From Paraburkholderia sp. C35 (GTDB lineage: Bacteria; Pseudomonadota; Gammaproteobacteria; Burkholderiales; Burkholderiaceae), in the NCBI RefSeq assembly GCF_003121405.1, contig NZ_QBUY01000011.1:54861-118860 (forward strand): a stretch of 64,000 nucleotides of DNA. Direction: 5' to 3'. Under the pieces are notes generated by a model. It had not been told where the DNA came from, ran no database searches, and was given only the letters and a program-made list of their open reading frames with translations. A program made the position numbers and the translations under genes. Of the stretch, positions 35,982 through 44,675 are shown piece after piece. Position 1 is the first letter of the stretch, and each line of letters opens with the position of its first letter.

Positions 35982-37463
35982 TCACAACCCTTGAACTTGC
36001 ACGACCGGTCCCGGCTTTCCTTCAATCTGCGGTGCGATCACCAGATAACGTCGCATACCCGTTTGCTGCGGATCGTTGACGGACACCACCTGCCTGATCT
36101 GGCTAATCGCATTGACGATCGCCGACCCCGCCGGGTTGGTCATAAAGTTCGCCAGACCTTCAATTGGACTGCTGCCATCTGCTTTATCGGAAAGACCCAG
36201 TACGTATGGATGCTTCGGCGTGAGTCCTGTCACTGACGCCTGTAGCACCTGAAGCAGGCCCTGATCGAACAGTGCAACACTCGTCGGTGACTTGTCAGAC
36301 GCGTTGGCACCGCCGCCCGCGGCTGTCAGCTGGATGTGGGACACGTTGCCGGCGACGCCCAACGCTTGCAGGTTCTGACGCCCTTCACCATCGGGTACCG
36401 CATCTGGAACATAGACGACAGCCTGCGGCGCCTGGCCGATCGGAATCTGGGCAATGACCTTGTTGGTCATCGTGTCGATAGCGGCGAGCGCGTCACCGTT
36501 CTCCAGCCCTACATAAACGCGCGAGCCGTCACCCGACGGCCAGATGCCATGCGGCAGACTACCGACGGGAATGGTAGCAACCTGTGCATAGTTATCGGTT
36601 CGGAAAACTTTCACCTCGTTGAGTCCACCCACCGTGACATAAGCGAACATGCCGTTAGAGTTCTTCACGATGTTCACGTGATTCGTGATCGGCCCCGTGT
36701 CGATTGTTTTGAGTAGTCGGAACGGAGGCGTTGCTTCGAACACCTGCGTCCTGCCCACGTCCTTGAGCGTGAACCAGACCTGTTTGCCGTCAGGCGTCGC
36801 AGCAATGTTCGGGCAGAACGGACTGTCCTGCTTCACTTTCCCGACAATCTCGTGACTGGCCACCGACACGACATCCGTTTCCGGATTGAACGATGAACAG
36901 ATATAACCGTACTTTCCATCGGGAGAGAAGATCTGCATGCCCGGACCTGCTGGCGTCGTGATTCTGGTCTTCTCTTCGAAGGTGGTGCCGTCCAGAACCG
37001 ACACATAGTTTTCGCCGCGTACGGTGACCCAGACCTCCTTTCCATCCGGTGTGAAAAAGGCTTCATGAGGCGAGCGACCCACATACGTCACATGCTTGAC
37101 GGAGTTGGTCGCCGTATCGATGAACGATACCGAATTCGATCCAATCGACACCACTGCGAGGGTCTTATGATCCGGCGAAAAGCCCATGCCATGAACCAGT
37201 ACCTGACCGCGATATAGCGGGCTGAAATTTCCCGGCGACGGATCACCCAGACGGATCACACCGAGCAGCTTGTTATCGACAGGGTCCGTTACCGATACGG
37301 TATTGGAGAACTGTTCGGCTGCATACACGCGGTCATGGTGAGTCACCGGGACATCCGGTGCCGTGTCGATGCCCGGCGCTTGCCCTGCAAAGGCGACAGC
37401 GGACAGCCCAAACCCGATCGCCCCGGCGATCACACCCAACTGGAAATGCCGACGTCTCATCAT
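35982..37463 (-). CDS. Exported beta-propeller protein (YncE-like)
   Basis: The 493-residue protein has a signal peptide (FQLGVIAGAIGFGLSAVAFAGQ) and then seven-bladed propeller repeats of the 40-residue YVTN/cytochrome-cd1-like type: VYAAEQFSNTVSVTDPVDNK, LAVVSIGSNSVSFIDTATNSVKHV, EVWVTVRGENYVSVLDGTTFEEK and so on. It is expected in the periplasm. The start overlaps the stop of the DUF305 gene by four bases, so they form one unit. Such propellers bind metabolites or redox partners; the specific role is unknown. Confidence 0.88.
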   Translation of the reverse strand: MMRRRHFQLGVIAGAIGFGLSAVAFAGQAPGIDTAPDVPVTHHDRVYAAEQFSNTVSVTDPVDNKLLGVIRLGDPSPGNFSPLYRGQVLVHGMGFSPDHKTLAVVSIGSNSVSFIDTATNSVKHVTYVGRSPHEAFFTPDGKEVWVTVRGENYVSVLDGTTFEEKTRITTPAGPGMQIFSPDGKYGYICSSFNPETDVVSVASHEIVGKVKQDSPFCPNIAATPDGKQVWFTLKDVGRTQVFEATPPFRLLKTIDTGPITNHVNIVKNSNGMFAYVTVGGLNEVKVFRTDNYAQVATIPVGSLPHGIWPSGDGSRVYVGLENGDALAAIDTMTNKVIAQIPIGQAPQAVVYVPDAVPDGEGRQNLQALGVAGNVSHIQLTAAGGGANASDKSPTSVALFDQGLLQVLQASVTGLTPKHPYVLGLSDKADGSSPIEGLANFMTNPAGSAIVNAISQIRQVVSVNDPQQTGMRRYLVIAPQIEGKPGPVVQVQGL

Positions 37464-37951
37464 TTTTCCTCACTGGTAGACATCTGTTGAGAGCCATGCA
37501 TATGCATGGCGTCATTGCCGACGACTGGCGCGTGTCCCATCGCGGCGTTTGATTCACCGCCCGTCGGCCCTCTGGATCCCGATGACGGCGGTTGTGACTG
37601 ACCGAGCGCGACGTGCATCGCTACGATCTCCTGCTGCTGCTCGATCACAATTTCCTGTGCGATACGCCGCAGCTGCTCGTTCTTGCCGTAACGCAGTTCT
37701 GCCTCGGCCATGTCAATTGCTCCCTGATGGTGTGGGATCATCATGGCGACGAAATCGTGATCGACATCGCCAGTCGGATCGACGGACATCGCGTCCATCA
37801 TCCGTGTCATGGCAACGTCGTTCTCTTTCAGATAGGCCGCCTCTGGTCCAGACGCAGTGCTGCCTGCGAACACCAGAGGCGAGGAAAACATGGACAGCAT
37901 CAAGACAAGTACGCCCGATAACGTGTAGGGCCGCGACCAACGAATGCGCAT
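37460..37951 (-). CDS. DUF305 family exported protein, Met/His-rich tail
   Basis: From the ATG at 37951 (GAGGAGA upstream) the product has a signal peptide (LVLMLSMFSSPLVFAG) and the DUF305 core: MTRMMDAM, then MMIPHHQGAIDMAEAEL, and a second helix ending IVIEQQQEIVAM. The C-terminus is rich in Met and His (AAMGHAP, DAMHMHGSQQM), suggesting metal binding, as seen in other family members near copper systems. It is the first gene of a two-gene unit with the beta-propeller. Metal binding is inferred. Confidence 0.87.
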   Translation of the reverse strand: MRIRWSRPYTLSGVLVLMLSMFSSPLVFAGSTASGPEAAYLKENDVAMTRMMDAMSVDPTGDVDHDFVAMMIPHHQGAIDMAEAELRYGKNEQLRRIAQEIVIEQQQEIVAMHVALGQSQPPSSGSRGPTGGESNAAMGHAPVVGNDAMHMHGSQQMSTSEEK

Positions 37952-38251
37952 CAGATATCTCCTCGAGAGCTTCTTCGGAATGGCAAACAACGGTCGATTG
38001 CGTTTATTCCAACCGTCTTTCAAATTTCATCTATTGGCCTTGCTTCACTGTTTCAAGGTATCTACGCGCAAATTGATCACCGCGCGAAAACACAGAATGC
38101 AGTTAGGCCGTTTCAGTCTCGCTCTCTTTTTTTGGAGCGATTATCTACAGGTGTGGAATATGAATTAGGAAGATCGGCATTTTTCCGCCATGTATTCGTC
38201 GCTAGAGTTACGCCATCGACATCTATGGCTTTTACTCAAGAAGAGGCTTCC

Positions 38252-38851
38252 ATGAAGATCGGCTTCGTCGGCGCAGCCTATCTCGCCCAGGCATATTCGA
38301 AACACCTGCTGCGTAGCGGGCATTCGGTAGTTTTCAGCAATCGCCGCGGGCCTGAATCGCTCGCGAATCTGATGAGTGCATTCGGCACGCAGGCATCGGC
38401 CGCGTCAGTAGAAGCAGCGGCGGAAGCGGATGTAGTCGTGCTGGCATTGCCATGGACCCAGCTTCGATCTCTGCAGCAACGAAACATCGATTGGTCCGGT
38501 CGGATTGTTGTCGACGCCACGAACGCCTTGCTCAGCTATGCACCTGATTTTCGTAGAGCCGACCTTGGCGGCAGGACATCGAGTGAAATTGTGGCTGACA
38601 TGCTGCCCGGTGCTCGAATCGTCAAGACGTTGAACACGCTGTATTACAAGGTGCTGGAGAGAGACCCTGCCGAAGCGGGTGGGCGCAGGGTGATGTTTCT
38701 AAGTGGCGACGACGAGAAGGCCAAGAAGGTCGTATCTGCGATTTTGTCGTCTACAGGATTCTGCCCTGTTGATCTCGGCGGTCTGGCTGAGGGTGGGCGT
38801 ATTCAGCAATTTGGCGCGCCGCTGGCAGGGCCAAATCTGCTCGCGCTGTGA
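38252..38851 (+). CDS. NADP oxidoreductase, F420-dependent-like Rossmann protein
   Basis: The 199-residue protein starts MKIGFVGAAYLAQAYSKHLLRSGHSVVFSNRRGPESL, the NADP-binding motif of the NADP oxidoreductase coenzyme F420-dependent family, and continues AEADVVVLALPW and IVVDATNA, typical of the reductases acting on oxidised nucleotide-like cofactors. The predicted Gly-rich turn reads GAAYLA instead of GxGxxG/A. AAGAGG lies before the ATG at 38252. Monocistronic between oppositely oriented genes; substrate unknown. Confidence 0.85.
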   Translation: MKIGFVGAAYLAQAYSKHLLRSGHSVVFSNRRGPESLANLMSAFGTQASAASVEAAAEADVVVLALPWTQLRSLQQRNIDWSGRIVVDATNALLSYAPDFRRADLGGRTSSEIVADMLPGARIVKTLNTLYYKVLERDPAEAGGRRVMFLSGDDEKAKKVVSAILSSTGFCPVDLGGLAEGGRIQQFGAPLAGPNLLAL

Positions 38852-39046
38852 CAGCGGCGGCAACCGCCCACAGTAGCCATCACAGCACCAGGAAAAGTTG
38901 CGCAAACGACGAAGAGCTATCGAGAGAATTTCGCTAACCCTCTGCTAACAAAACGCGTTCAAGCTGTGCCTTGAGTGAAACGCTTCGAGTGTCTTAAATG
39001 GGGCCGGTCATTCGCTTTGGTATCGTCAAACACGCATGAGGTCTAT

Positions 39047-39277
39047 ATGTATATTCATCTCACCAGCCTGCAAAGAACGCAGCTAGTGCTCGCCGCTAAA
39101 CAGGATCTGGAATCTTTGGACAAGACCATATCCGATATACGGAGAGACAATCCAAAGGCATTTCAAACCAGACAGTCGCTCGCGGAGCGCGTCTTCTACA
39201 TTAAACCCGCGCAGGCTATCCCATGCTCATCGTGGCATGCGGAACCTCAGGCAGCAGAGGAAACAGCACCGATGTAA
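39047..39277 (+). CDS. Small hypothetical protein
   Basis: A 76-residue ORF starting MYIHLTSLQRTQLVLAAKQDLESLDKTI with a GAGG sequence eight bases before the ATG. It is mostly helical and hydrophilic with no recognised motif. A real but uncharacterised gene is plausible; the reading frame is short and the evidence is only the ribosome-binding site and coding-like composition. Confidence 0.35.
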   Translation: MYIHLTSLQRTQLVLAAKQDLESLDKTISDIRRDNPKAFQTRQSLAERVFYIKPAQAIPCSSWHAEPQAAEETAPM

Positions 39278-39412
39278 TCAGCGTTAAAAGCCGTCGTCGC
39301 GAGCGCCAGTGACCACATGACTGGATTCTGTGTCGATGCGGTCACCGGCGAACTATCGGATTCAAGTACTGCGCGCCGGATGAACGGCCGCGTCATGGCG
39401 ACGTTGTTCGAT

Positions 39413-40744
39413 TCAAATACTCAGTGCTGAGAGCCGCTCGATAATCTCATCGAACGAAGGGCGCATCTCGATGCGCTCGCCGAGACACGCTTCAACCAGC
39501 CCATCGAACCCGGCGGCAAGATCATCGACCTCTCCTGCCAAACGATGCGAAAGCTCTTCGAGCAGGCAGCCAAACGCACGCGCCTCGATCCGTTCAAGCG
39601 ACTGGGCCAATGCGTGATCGTCGATATCATGAAGCGACGCCGCGCCGAAGTCGCCGAGCAATACATGCCCCGCACCGTCATGCAGGATGTTGTGTCCATA
39701 AAGGGCGCCGTGCATGATTCCGCGTCGATGCAGATGCTGCGCCGCCGATGCAATTCCACGCGCGATCTGCAACGCGACCGGCCTGTCGAAGCGTATCTCC
39801 GGCTCATAGACATCGCGTGTACAGGAATCGAGGCTAGGCGGCCCCGCGAGATTGCCGAACGACGGATGGATCAGCTTCATCACGAGACCATGCTCGTCGA
39901 GCGGATGCCCCTTGATCTTGCCAACCACCGGGATGAGATTCGGGTGCTCGCCGGCCCGTAGACACGCGGCCATTTCAAGCTCCGGCAAACCATCGCTCGT
40001 CACCGCGCCCTTATACAACTTGACGGCAACGGCCTCGGTCGGGTGCCCGTCGCTCAGCAGACGCGTCGCGCGATGCGTTACGCCGGATGCGCCCTCACCG
40101 AGCGTTTGTCCCAACGCGAGCGTGTGCCAGTCGATTTCCGGCGCAGTCGTATCGGCCAGCGCCACCTGTTCGCGCGCGGCGTTCAGCGGATTGCCGGCGT
40201 ACGCAAGCCAGGTGAGCCGCGGCAAGCGTAGCAGCCAGTCGGGCAATGCCTCGAGCCGGTTCGCTGAAATGCGCAGCAGTTCGAGTCGGCTGCAAGCAGC
40301 CATCGTCGCGGGCAACGATCGCAGCCGATTACCGGCAAGCATCAGCTTCTGCAAATTCGGACGCTCGCCGATTTCGGCAGGCAGCGTTTCGATGTCGTTA
40401 TCGGTCAGGATCAACCAGCGCAATTGCGGCGGCAGCGCGCGCCCCGGAACATGCCGGATGCGGTTCGCTTTAAAGCCGATCATGCTCAGCGATTCGCACT
40501 CGCCAAGCACAGCCGGCAACTCGGTAAACTGATTGTTCGACGCGAACAGGATGCGCAGGCGCCGCAGCTTCGGCAAGTCATCCGGCAGCGATGTGAGCGC
40601 ATTGCCCGAGAGGTCGAGCACTTCGAGCGTGTCGGCAAGATCGAAGATCTCGCGTGGCATTTCGGTCAACCCGCACGCGAGCTTCAGCTGACGCGCACCG
40701 GCGAATTGGCCGTCACGCAGTTCTTCGAGGGTAGCAGTCTTCAC
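39413..40744 (-). CDS. Leucine-rich-repeat serine/threonine kinase-like protein
   Basis: The 443-residue protein has about seven LRRs in residues 18-195 (LEVLDLSGNALTSLPDDL, LQKLMLAGNRLRSLPATM and similar), then a protein-kinase fold: glycine loop LGEGASGVTHRA, VAVKLYKG with the invariant Lys, and DFG (LLGDFGAAS). The catalytic loop reads MHGALYGHNIL, so the Asp of HRD/HGD is Ala. The loss suggests a pseudokinase or altered chemistry. No membrane segment or signal peptide: a cytoplasmic signalling or adaptor role is inferred. Gene stands alone, minus strand. Confidence 0.88.
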   Translation of the reverse strand: MKTATLEELRDGQFAGARQLKLACGLTEMPREIFDLADTLEVLDLSGNALTSLPDDLPKLRRLRILFASNNQFTELPAVLGECESLSMIGFKANRIRHVPGRALPPQLRWLILTDNDIETLPAEIGERPNLQKLMLAGNRLRSLPATMAACSRLELLRISANRLEALPDWLLRLPRLTWLAYAGNPLNAAREQVALADTTAPEIDWHTLALGQTLGEGASGVTHRATRLLSDGHPTEAVAVKLYKGAVTSDGLPELEMAACLRAGEHPNLIPVVGKIKGHPLDEHGLVMKLIHPSFGNLAGPPSLDSCTRDVYEPEIRFDRPVALQIARGIASAAQHLHRRGIMHGALYGHNILHDGAGHVLLGDFGAASLHDIDDHALAQSLERIEARAFGCLLEELSHRLAGEVDDLAAGFDGLVEACLGERIEMRPSFDEIIERLSALSI

Positions 40745-40899
40745 ACGTGGATTGAATCGCGCAGTAGCAAGGAGATCGGAAGCGCGCGGTGCGCCATGCA
40801 GTCAGGGCGGCATCGAGTGTTCATCGCGCCTCATCGGGTCTCCATTTTACCGGGCGAACTATGCGATCGTGCAAACGGACAGCGCTGCACGCACTGACA

Positions 40900-40965
40900 C
40901 CACTTGACGTCGCCAGTCAGGACTGCAGCGCCCTTGCTGACGCCTTCGAGCAAGCCACTTCTCCG
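40900..40965 (-). pseudogene. SDR 5'-end remnant
   Basis: Minus-strand sequence from 40965 down aligns with the start region of the SDR gene at 61308-62018: a GGAGAAG ribosome-binding site, a TTG start (40953-40951), then LEGVSKGAAVLTG against LIEGVVSKGTAVVTG. After that an added AC shifts the frame and homology ends. It shows that this module once also had the divergent SDR gene. Confidence 0.6.
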
Positions 40966-41021
40966 ACAATATTTACTGATCGCTCAGCATGTACGAATTC
41001 TGGATCTATGCGATCATTGGC

Positions 41022-41054
41022 ATCAATGACGTAGATGCAACGATTTCAGCCATC
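41022..41054. promoter_or_regulatory. Repeated motif, copy upstream of glxA-type gene 1
   Basis: The plus strand reads ATCAATGACGTAGATGC followed by AACGATTTCAGCC. Closely related sequences lie at 44569-44603, 50082-50116, 62088-62117 and, in inverted orientation ahead of two SDR genes, at 42369-42399 and 63174-63204. It ends about 27 bp before the ATG. Confidence 0.6.
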
Positions 41055-41080
41055 GACGTCTTCATCATTCGGAGGTTGCC

Positions 41081-42025
41081 ATGCATAAGGTTGGACTCGT
41101 CGTCTATCCCAACTTTCAATCGCTCGGACTCGCTGTTGCGACCGTGTTCGAATACGCCAACATCATGAGCGGCGAACAGATCTACGATCTGTCGCTGGTT
41201 TCGGAACTCGGTGGACTGATCAAATCGTCTCAAGGCTTTTCGGTCGAAACCAGTACGTTCGTCCGACGTAAATTCGACACGTTGATCGTTACCGGCGACA
41301 ACGAAACGGCGAAGCCGAGCGAAGGCCTCAAGGAATATCTGCGCGCTTCCAGCCGGCATTCGCGACGGATCTGCGCCATCTGTACCGGGGCATTTGTCCT
41401 CGCAGAGGCAGGCTTGCTGGACGGACGTCGGGTCACCACACACTGGCAGTTTGCGAGGGCGTTTCAACGTGCCTATCCGAATGTACAGATGGAAGAAGAC
41501 CGCATCTTCATGATCGACGGACATATCTGGACTTCCGCAGGCATGAGTGCGGGTGTCGATCTTGCTCTTGCACTGGTTGAAAAGGATCTAGGGCAGAAGA
41601 TTGCTCGCGACATTGCCCGGAAACTTGTCGTGACGCATCGGCGTGCAGGCGGCCAGTCGCAGTACTCTGCGTTGCTCGAACTCGACGCCAAGACAGATCG
41701 CGTGCAAGGCGCCTTGGCCTATGCAAAAGAGCACCTGACGTCGGAACTATCAGTCGAGGAACTTGCGGAAGCCGCTAACCTCAGCCCTCGCCAATTCAGC
41801 CGGATCTTCCGCGAGGAGACTGGTCAGTCGCCGGCCAAGGCTGTGGAACGCCTTCGCGTCGAAGCGGCGAGAACCATGATGGAAACGGGCCGTCATCCAA
41901 TCGACAAGATTGCGCGGGAAACGGGCTTCGGTGATCGCGAGCGTATGCGCCGGGCGTTTCTGCGAGCGTTCGGCCAGCCGCCGCAGTCGATACAGCGCAC
42001 CGCCGCTCCCTCCGTTCCGGCTTGA
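41081..42025 (+). CDS. GlxA-family regulator (DJ-1/PfpI plus AraC)
   Basis: The 314-residue protein has an N-terminal DJ-1/PfpI domain (residues 1-185; the elbow Cys lies in RICAICTGAFVLAEAG) and a C-terminal AraC-type helix-turn-helix (LSVEELAEAANLSPRQFSRIFREETGQSPAKAV; RMRRAFLRAFGQPP). Such regulators normally sense small metabolites. CGGAGG lies before the ATG. A second gene at 62145, about 88 percent identical over the first 80 bases, has the same SDR gene downstream. It probably regulates the SDR gene downstream and possibly itself. Confidence 0.93.
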   Translation: MHKVGLVVYPNFQSLGLAVATVFEYANIMSGEQIYDLSLVSELGGLIKSSQGFSVETSTFVRRKFDTLIVTGDNETAKPSEGLKEYLRASSRHSRRICAICTGAFVLAEAGLLDGRRVTTHWQFARAFQRAYPNVQMEEDRIFMIDGHIWTSAGMSAGVDLALALVEKDLGQKIARDIARKLVVTHRRAGGQSQYSALLELDAKTDRVQGALAYAKEHLTSELSVEELAEAANLSPRQFSRIFREETGQSPAKAVERLRVEAARTMMETGRHPIDKIARETGFGDRERMRRAFLRAFGQPPQSIQRTAAPSVPA

Positions 42026-42470
42026 TCCAATTCGTGCCGTGCGCAGCGCGCTTGACGTTAGCAAGCACGCTCATGCTCTGCAATCAGCATTCTGCCGCCT
42101 GATCTGAGCGGCGATAAAGACGGCAAGCTCTCTTCCGCATACGGACAGCTTGCCGCGCACCTTCAACGTGTGGCCAGCGGCATATGGCAGGCGTTTTCCG
42201 CATGCCCTGCGTCGCCTCGCCGCGTCTCATGTTCGCTTTGCCGCATCGCTACGCATCCTTCCGTCTGTTGATCCAGGGACTCTGTTGCCATCGCGGCTCC
42301 AGCAGCGCTGGCCTTCTGTCACGAAGCTCAGTTCTCAAGAATCGGACGCCATGACCGCGTTTTGCGTCATGGCCGGAATCGTTGCGTATCTGACATTTGC
42401 GACAACGCCGGGCGGGCGTATCTTTCGTCTCGAAGTCGAAATTTATCGGCCTAACCCATTGGAGCAAATC
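42026..42470. other. Leader region of the first SDR copy
   Basis: The last 114 bases (42357-42470) are almost identical to those before the SDR copy at 63276 and include the inverted repeated motif at 42369-42399. The preceding 330 bases have no counterpart in the second copy, where the spacer is much shorter, and contain no recognised feature. Confidence 0.5.
42369..42399. promoter_or_regulatory. Repeated motif ahead of SDR copy 1
   Basis: ATGGCCGGAATCGTTGC followed by GTATCTGACATT aligns without gaps with the reverse complement of the glxA-upstream motif, matching 22 of 29 positions. It lies about 72-102 bp upstream of the SDR start codon. Confidence 0.5.
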
Positions 42471-43271
42471 ATGAGCAATTCGAAAGGTACTGCCCTCGTT
42501 ACTGGCGCGTCGACCGGCATCGGCGCTATCTATGCCGACCGTCTCGCGAAGCGCGGCTACGACCTCATTCTGGTCGCCCGCAATGAAGAACGCCTGAAGG
42601 CATTGTCGGCCCGCCTGGCAGCCGAAACGGGCCGCTCGGTGAAGTACCTGGCCGAAGACCTCAACGATAAGGCTGGCGTTCGCCGCGTCGAAGCTGTACT
42701 GCGCGATGACGCAAGCATCACCATGCTCGTCAACAACGCCGGCATCGGTTCGGTCAACTCGATCCTGAAAGGTGACGTCGACACGATGGAAGACATGATC
42801 GCCCTCAACATCACCGCGCTGACGCGTCTCACTTATGCTGCCGCTCCCGCTTTCGTGGCGCGCGGCACGGGCACGATCGTCAATATCGCGTCGGTGGTCG
42901 GCATCGCGGTCGAAATGCTGAACGGCGTGTACAGCGCATCGAAGTCGTATGTCATCAGCTTTGGCCACGCGCTGCAACGCGATCTGGCCGGTAAGGGCGT
43001 TCGCGTGCAATCGGTGCTGCCGGGCGCAACGGCTACCGAGTTCTGGGACGTCGCAGGCTATTCGGATCAGAAGACCTCGCCGATCACGATGTCGGCGGCA
43101 AACCTGGTCGACGCTGCGCTGGCAGGCCTCGACGCTGGCGAAATCGTGACGATTCCGGGTCTGCATGACGCAGAAGACTGGAACCAGTGGGAAGCGGGTC
43201 GCCGTGCGATCTCGCAGAAGTTCGGCAACGCGGCGCCTGCGGCGCGTTATGGTCTGGCTGCGAGCAAGTAA
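42471..43271 (+). CDS. SDR family oxidoreductase (DltE/COG0300-like), copy 1
   Basis: The 266-residue protein has TGASTGIG near residue 11, NNAG, the catalytic Ser (NIASVVG) and YSASK, all in the classical arrangement. GGAGC before the ATG fixes the start at 42471; the upstream in-frame extension is not supported by family length. The copy at 63276 is nearly identical (about 98 percent over the compared part) including its 110-bp leader. It lies downstream of a GlxA-type regulator gene. Substrate unknown. Confidence 0.92.
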   Translation: MSNSKGTALVTGASTGIGAIYADRLAKRGYDLILVARNEERLKALSARLAAETGRSVKYLAEDLNDKAGVRRVEAVLRDDASITMLVNNAGIGSVNSILKGDVDTMEDMIALNITALTRLTYAAAPAFVARGTGTIVNIASVVGIAVEMLNGVYSASKSYVISFGHALQRDLAGKGVRVQSVLPGATATEFWDVAGYSDQKTSPITMSAANLVDAALAGLDAGEIVTIPGLHDAEDWNQWEAGRRAISQKFGNAAPAARYGLAASK

Positions 43272-43458
43272 GTAGTTGGGTTATCGGGCTTGAGTGCGCC
43301 GCCGTCCTTGTGAATATGTGGACGGCGGCGCTACATCGCGTAAACCGCGTGACCAGTTCGATTCAGTTTCGGGTTCTTCTTCGCGTGCGCCGAGCGACAA
43401 GTCGCGTACCTTCCAGCGCACGGATGTTCTGTCCATTTATACCGCGCCTCGCGACGAA

Positions 43459-44397
43459 TCAGACAGAGGCGGACGGAGCCGTTAATTCCTGATGCGCATC
43501 TAGCGAGCGGAAATATCCCAGGCAGGCATCGATGAACGTCCTTGTCCTTCGTGGAATAGAACTGGCCTGTTGATACTGAACGCCGAGATCGATCCCGCCG
43601 AGGGACATGTCCTCATCTAAAGCAACCTTCCTGAGGTCGCCTCGCGCCAGCTCACGGCGAACAATCACTTCAGGCAGCAAAGCGATACCCGCGCCAGCGA
43701 GGGCGAGCTCTCTCGCAATCGCGCCAGGTACATTCAGATCGGCACTCTGCAACGGCGCCGCAGAACACGCACTGGTATCCAATGAGATTTCCAGTCCTTT
43801 TCTTGCAGCCTCTTCACGCCCGTCGATTATCCGATGCTGCGGCAAATCACAGATCGTTTTCAACGGTGCACTTCTTTGCTGGTATTGCGGACTGGCCACG
43901 AATACGAAACCGGATCGAAAAAGCGGACGGTTCACAACCGTCGCGTTCGCTATGCGATCGGGAGGATAAATCGACAGATCATAGCCAGACTCGATGAGAT
44001 TGAGCGGGCCATCCTGCACCGTCAGATGGATCTTTATGCACGGGGCCGTTGCGCCGAACGCATCGAGCATGGTCGAGATACCTGCGGCCACGGCAAGTGG
44101 ATGCGCGACTACCCGCACGTATCCACATTCCGATGTCTTGTCATCGATAAGACGTCGCTCAGCCTGCTCCAACTCGTCGATTATTCTCGCGCACGACTCG
44201 AAATAGTCTCTCGCGGTTTCGGCCAGCGCAACACGGCGTGTCGTCCGGTTCAAAAGCCGCGAACTCGTGTGCGTTTCCAGATCGGATATCGCGCGAGACA
44301 GCGCGGCTCTCGACACGTTGAGAATGTCCGCAGCCTTCGTATAACTTTGCGTTCTTGCGACCGTGACGAATGCACGCATCGATGCAAGTTGATCCAT
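43459..44397 (-). CDS. LysR-type transcriptional regulator
   Basis: The 312-residue protein has the winged helix-turn-helix MDQLASMRAFVTVARTQSYTKAADILNVSRAALSRAISDLE and the CGYVRVVAHPLAVAAG ligand-binding domain. It is convergent with the SDR gene. Upstream on its own promoter side lies a 14-bp palindrome, CCGACTCGAGTCGG (44464-44477). Its neighbours are SDR and GlxA genes, so it probably belongs to the same catabolic control network; target not determinable. Confidence 0.92.
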   Translation of the reverse strand: MDQLASMRAFVTVARTQSYTKAADILNVSRAALSRAISDLETHTSSRLLNRTTRRVALAETARDYFESCARIIDELEQAERRLIDDKTSECGYVRVVAHPLAVAAGISTMLDAFGATAPCIKIHLTVQDGPLNLIESGYDLSIYPPDRIANATVVNRPLFRSGFVFVASPQYQQRSAPLKTICDLPQHRIIDGREEAARKGLEISLDTSACSAAPLQSADLNVPGAIARELALAGAGIALLPEVIVRRELARGDLRKVALDEDMSLGGIDLGVQYQQASSIPRRTRTFIDACLGYFRSLDAHQELTAPSASV

Positions 44398-44463
44398 AAC
44401 AGCCTCAGCTTCAGAAATGCGTCAAGACGGCGATGCCACGTTGACCATTTTGTTGACTACGAC

Positions 44464-44477
44464 CCGACTCGAGTCGG
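44464..44477. promoter_or_regulatory. 14-bp perfect palindrome
   Basis: CCGACTCGAGTCGG lies 67 bp upstream of the LysR start codon, suitable for an operator of a symmetric DNA-binding protein. Its GC-rich nature means chance occurrence is possible. Confidence 0.35.
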
Positions 44478-44568
44478 ATAGGGACTCAGACCTCATTTGA
44501 CGCAAGCCTTTTCGAATACACGGCAATACGCCATCAGATAAAGGGAATGGTATGGAAGCGCATGCATA

Positions 44569-44603
44569 TCCTCAATGACGTAGACGCAACGAATTCGGCC
44601 ACG
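44569..44603. promoter_or_regulatory. Repeated motif, orphan copy
   Basis: CTCAATGACGTAGACGC followed by AACGAATTCGGCCA at 44571-44601 resembles the motif before the glxA genes, but the gene at this side ends rather than starts here (the GlxA-type gene at 44676-45614 is read the other way). It may be the remnant of a lost glxA promoter. Confidence 0.5.
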
Positions 44604-44675
44604 CCGCTTTTGCGTGGTCATTCGCAGATGCATTGGAGAACAATGCTCTCACTCGCTCGCAGCAATGGCGCAACG

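Larger units (their letters stand above)
40745..41080. other. Intergenic region with SDR remnant and repeated motif
   Basis: The 336-base gap between the LRR protein and the first glxA-type gene holds a decayed 5' end of an SDR gene (about 40900-40965) and the repeated motif at 41022-41054. I see no complete gene here. Confidence 0.55.

Noticed and set aside
42249..43166. 305-codon minus-strand ORF across the SDR gene
   Set aside because: It is antisense to a clear SDR with all motifs, and the same shadow frame appears opposite the second SDR copy, as expected from near-identical DNA.
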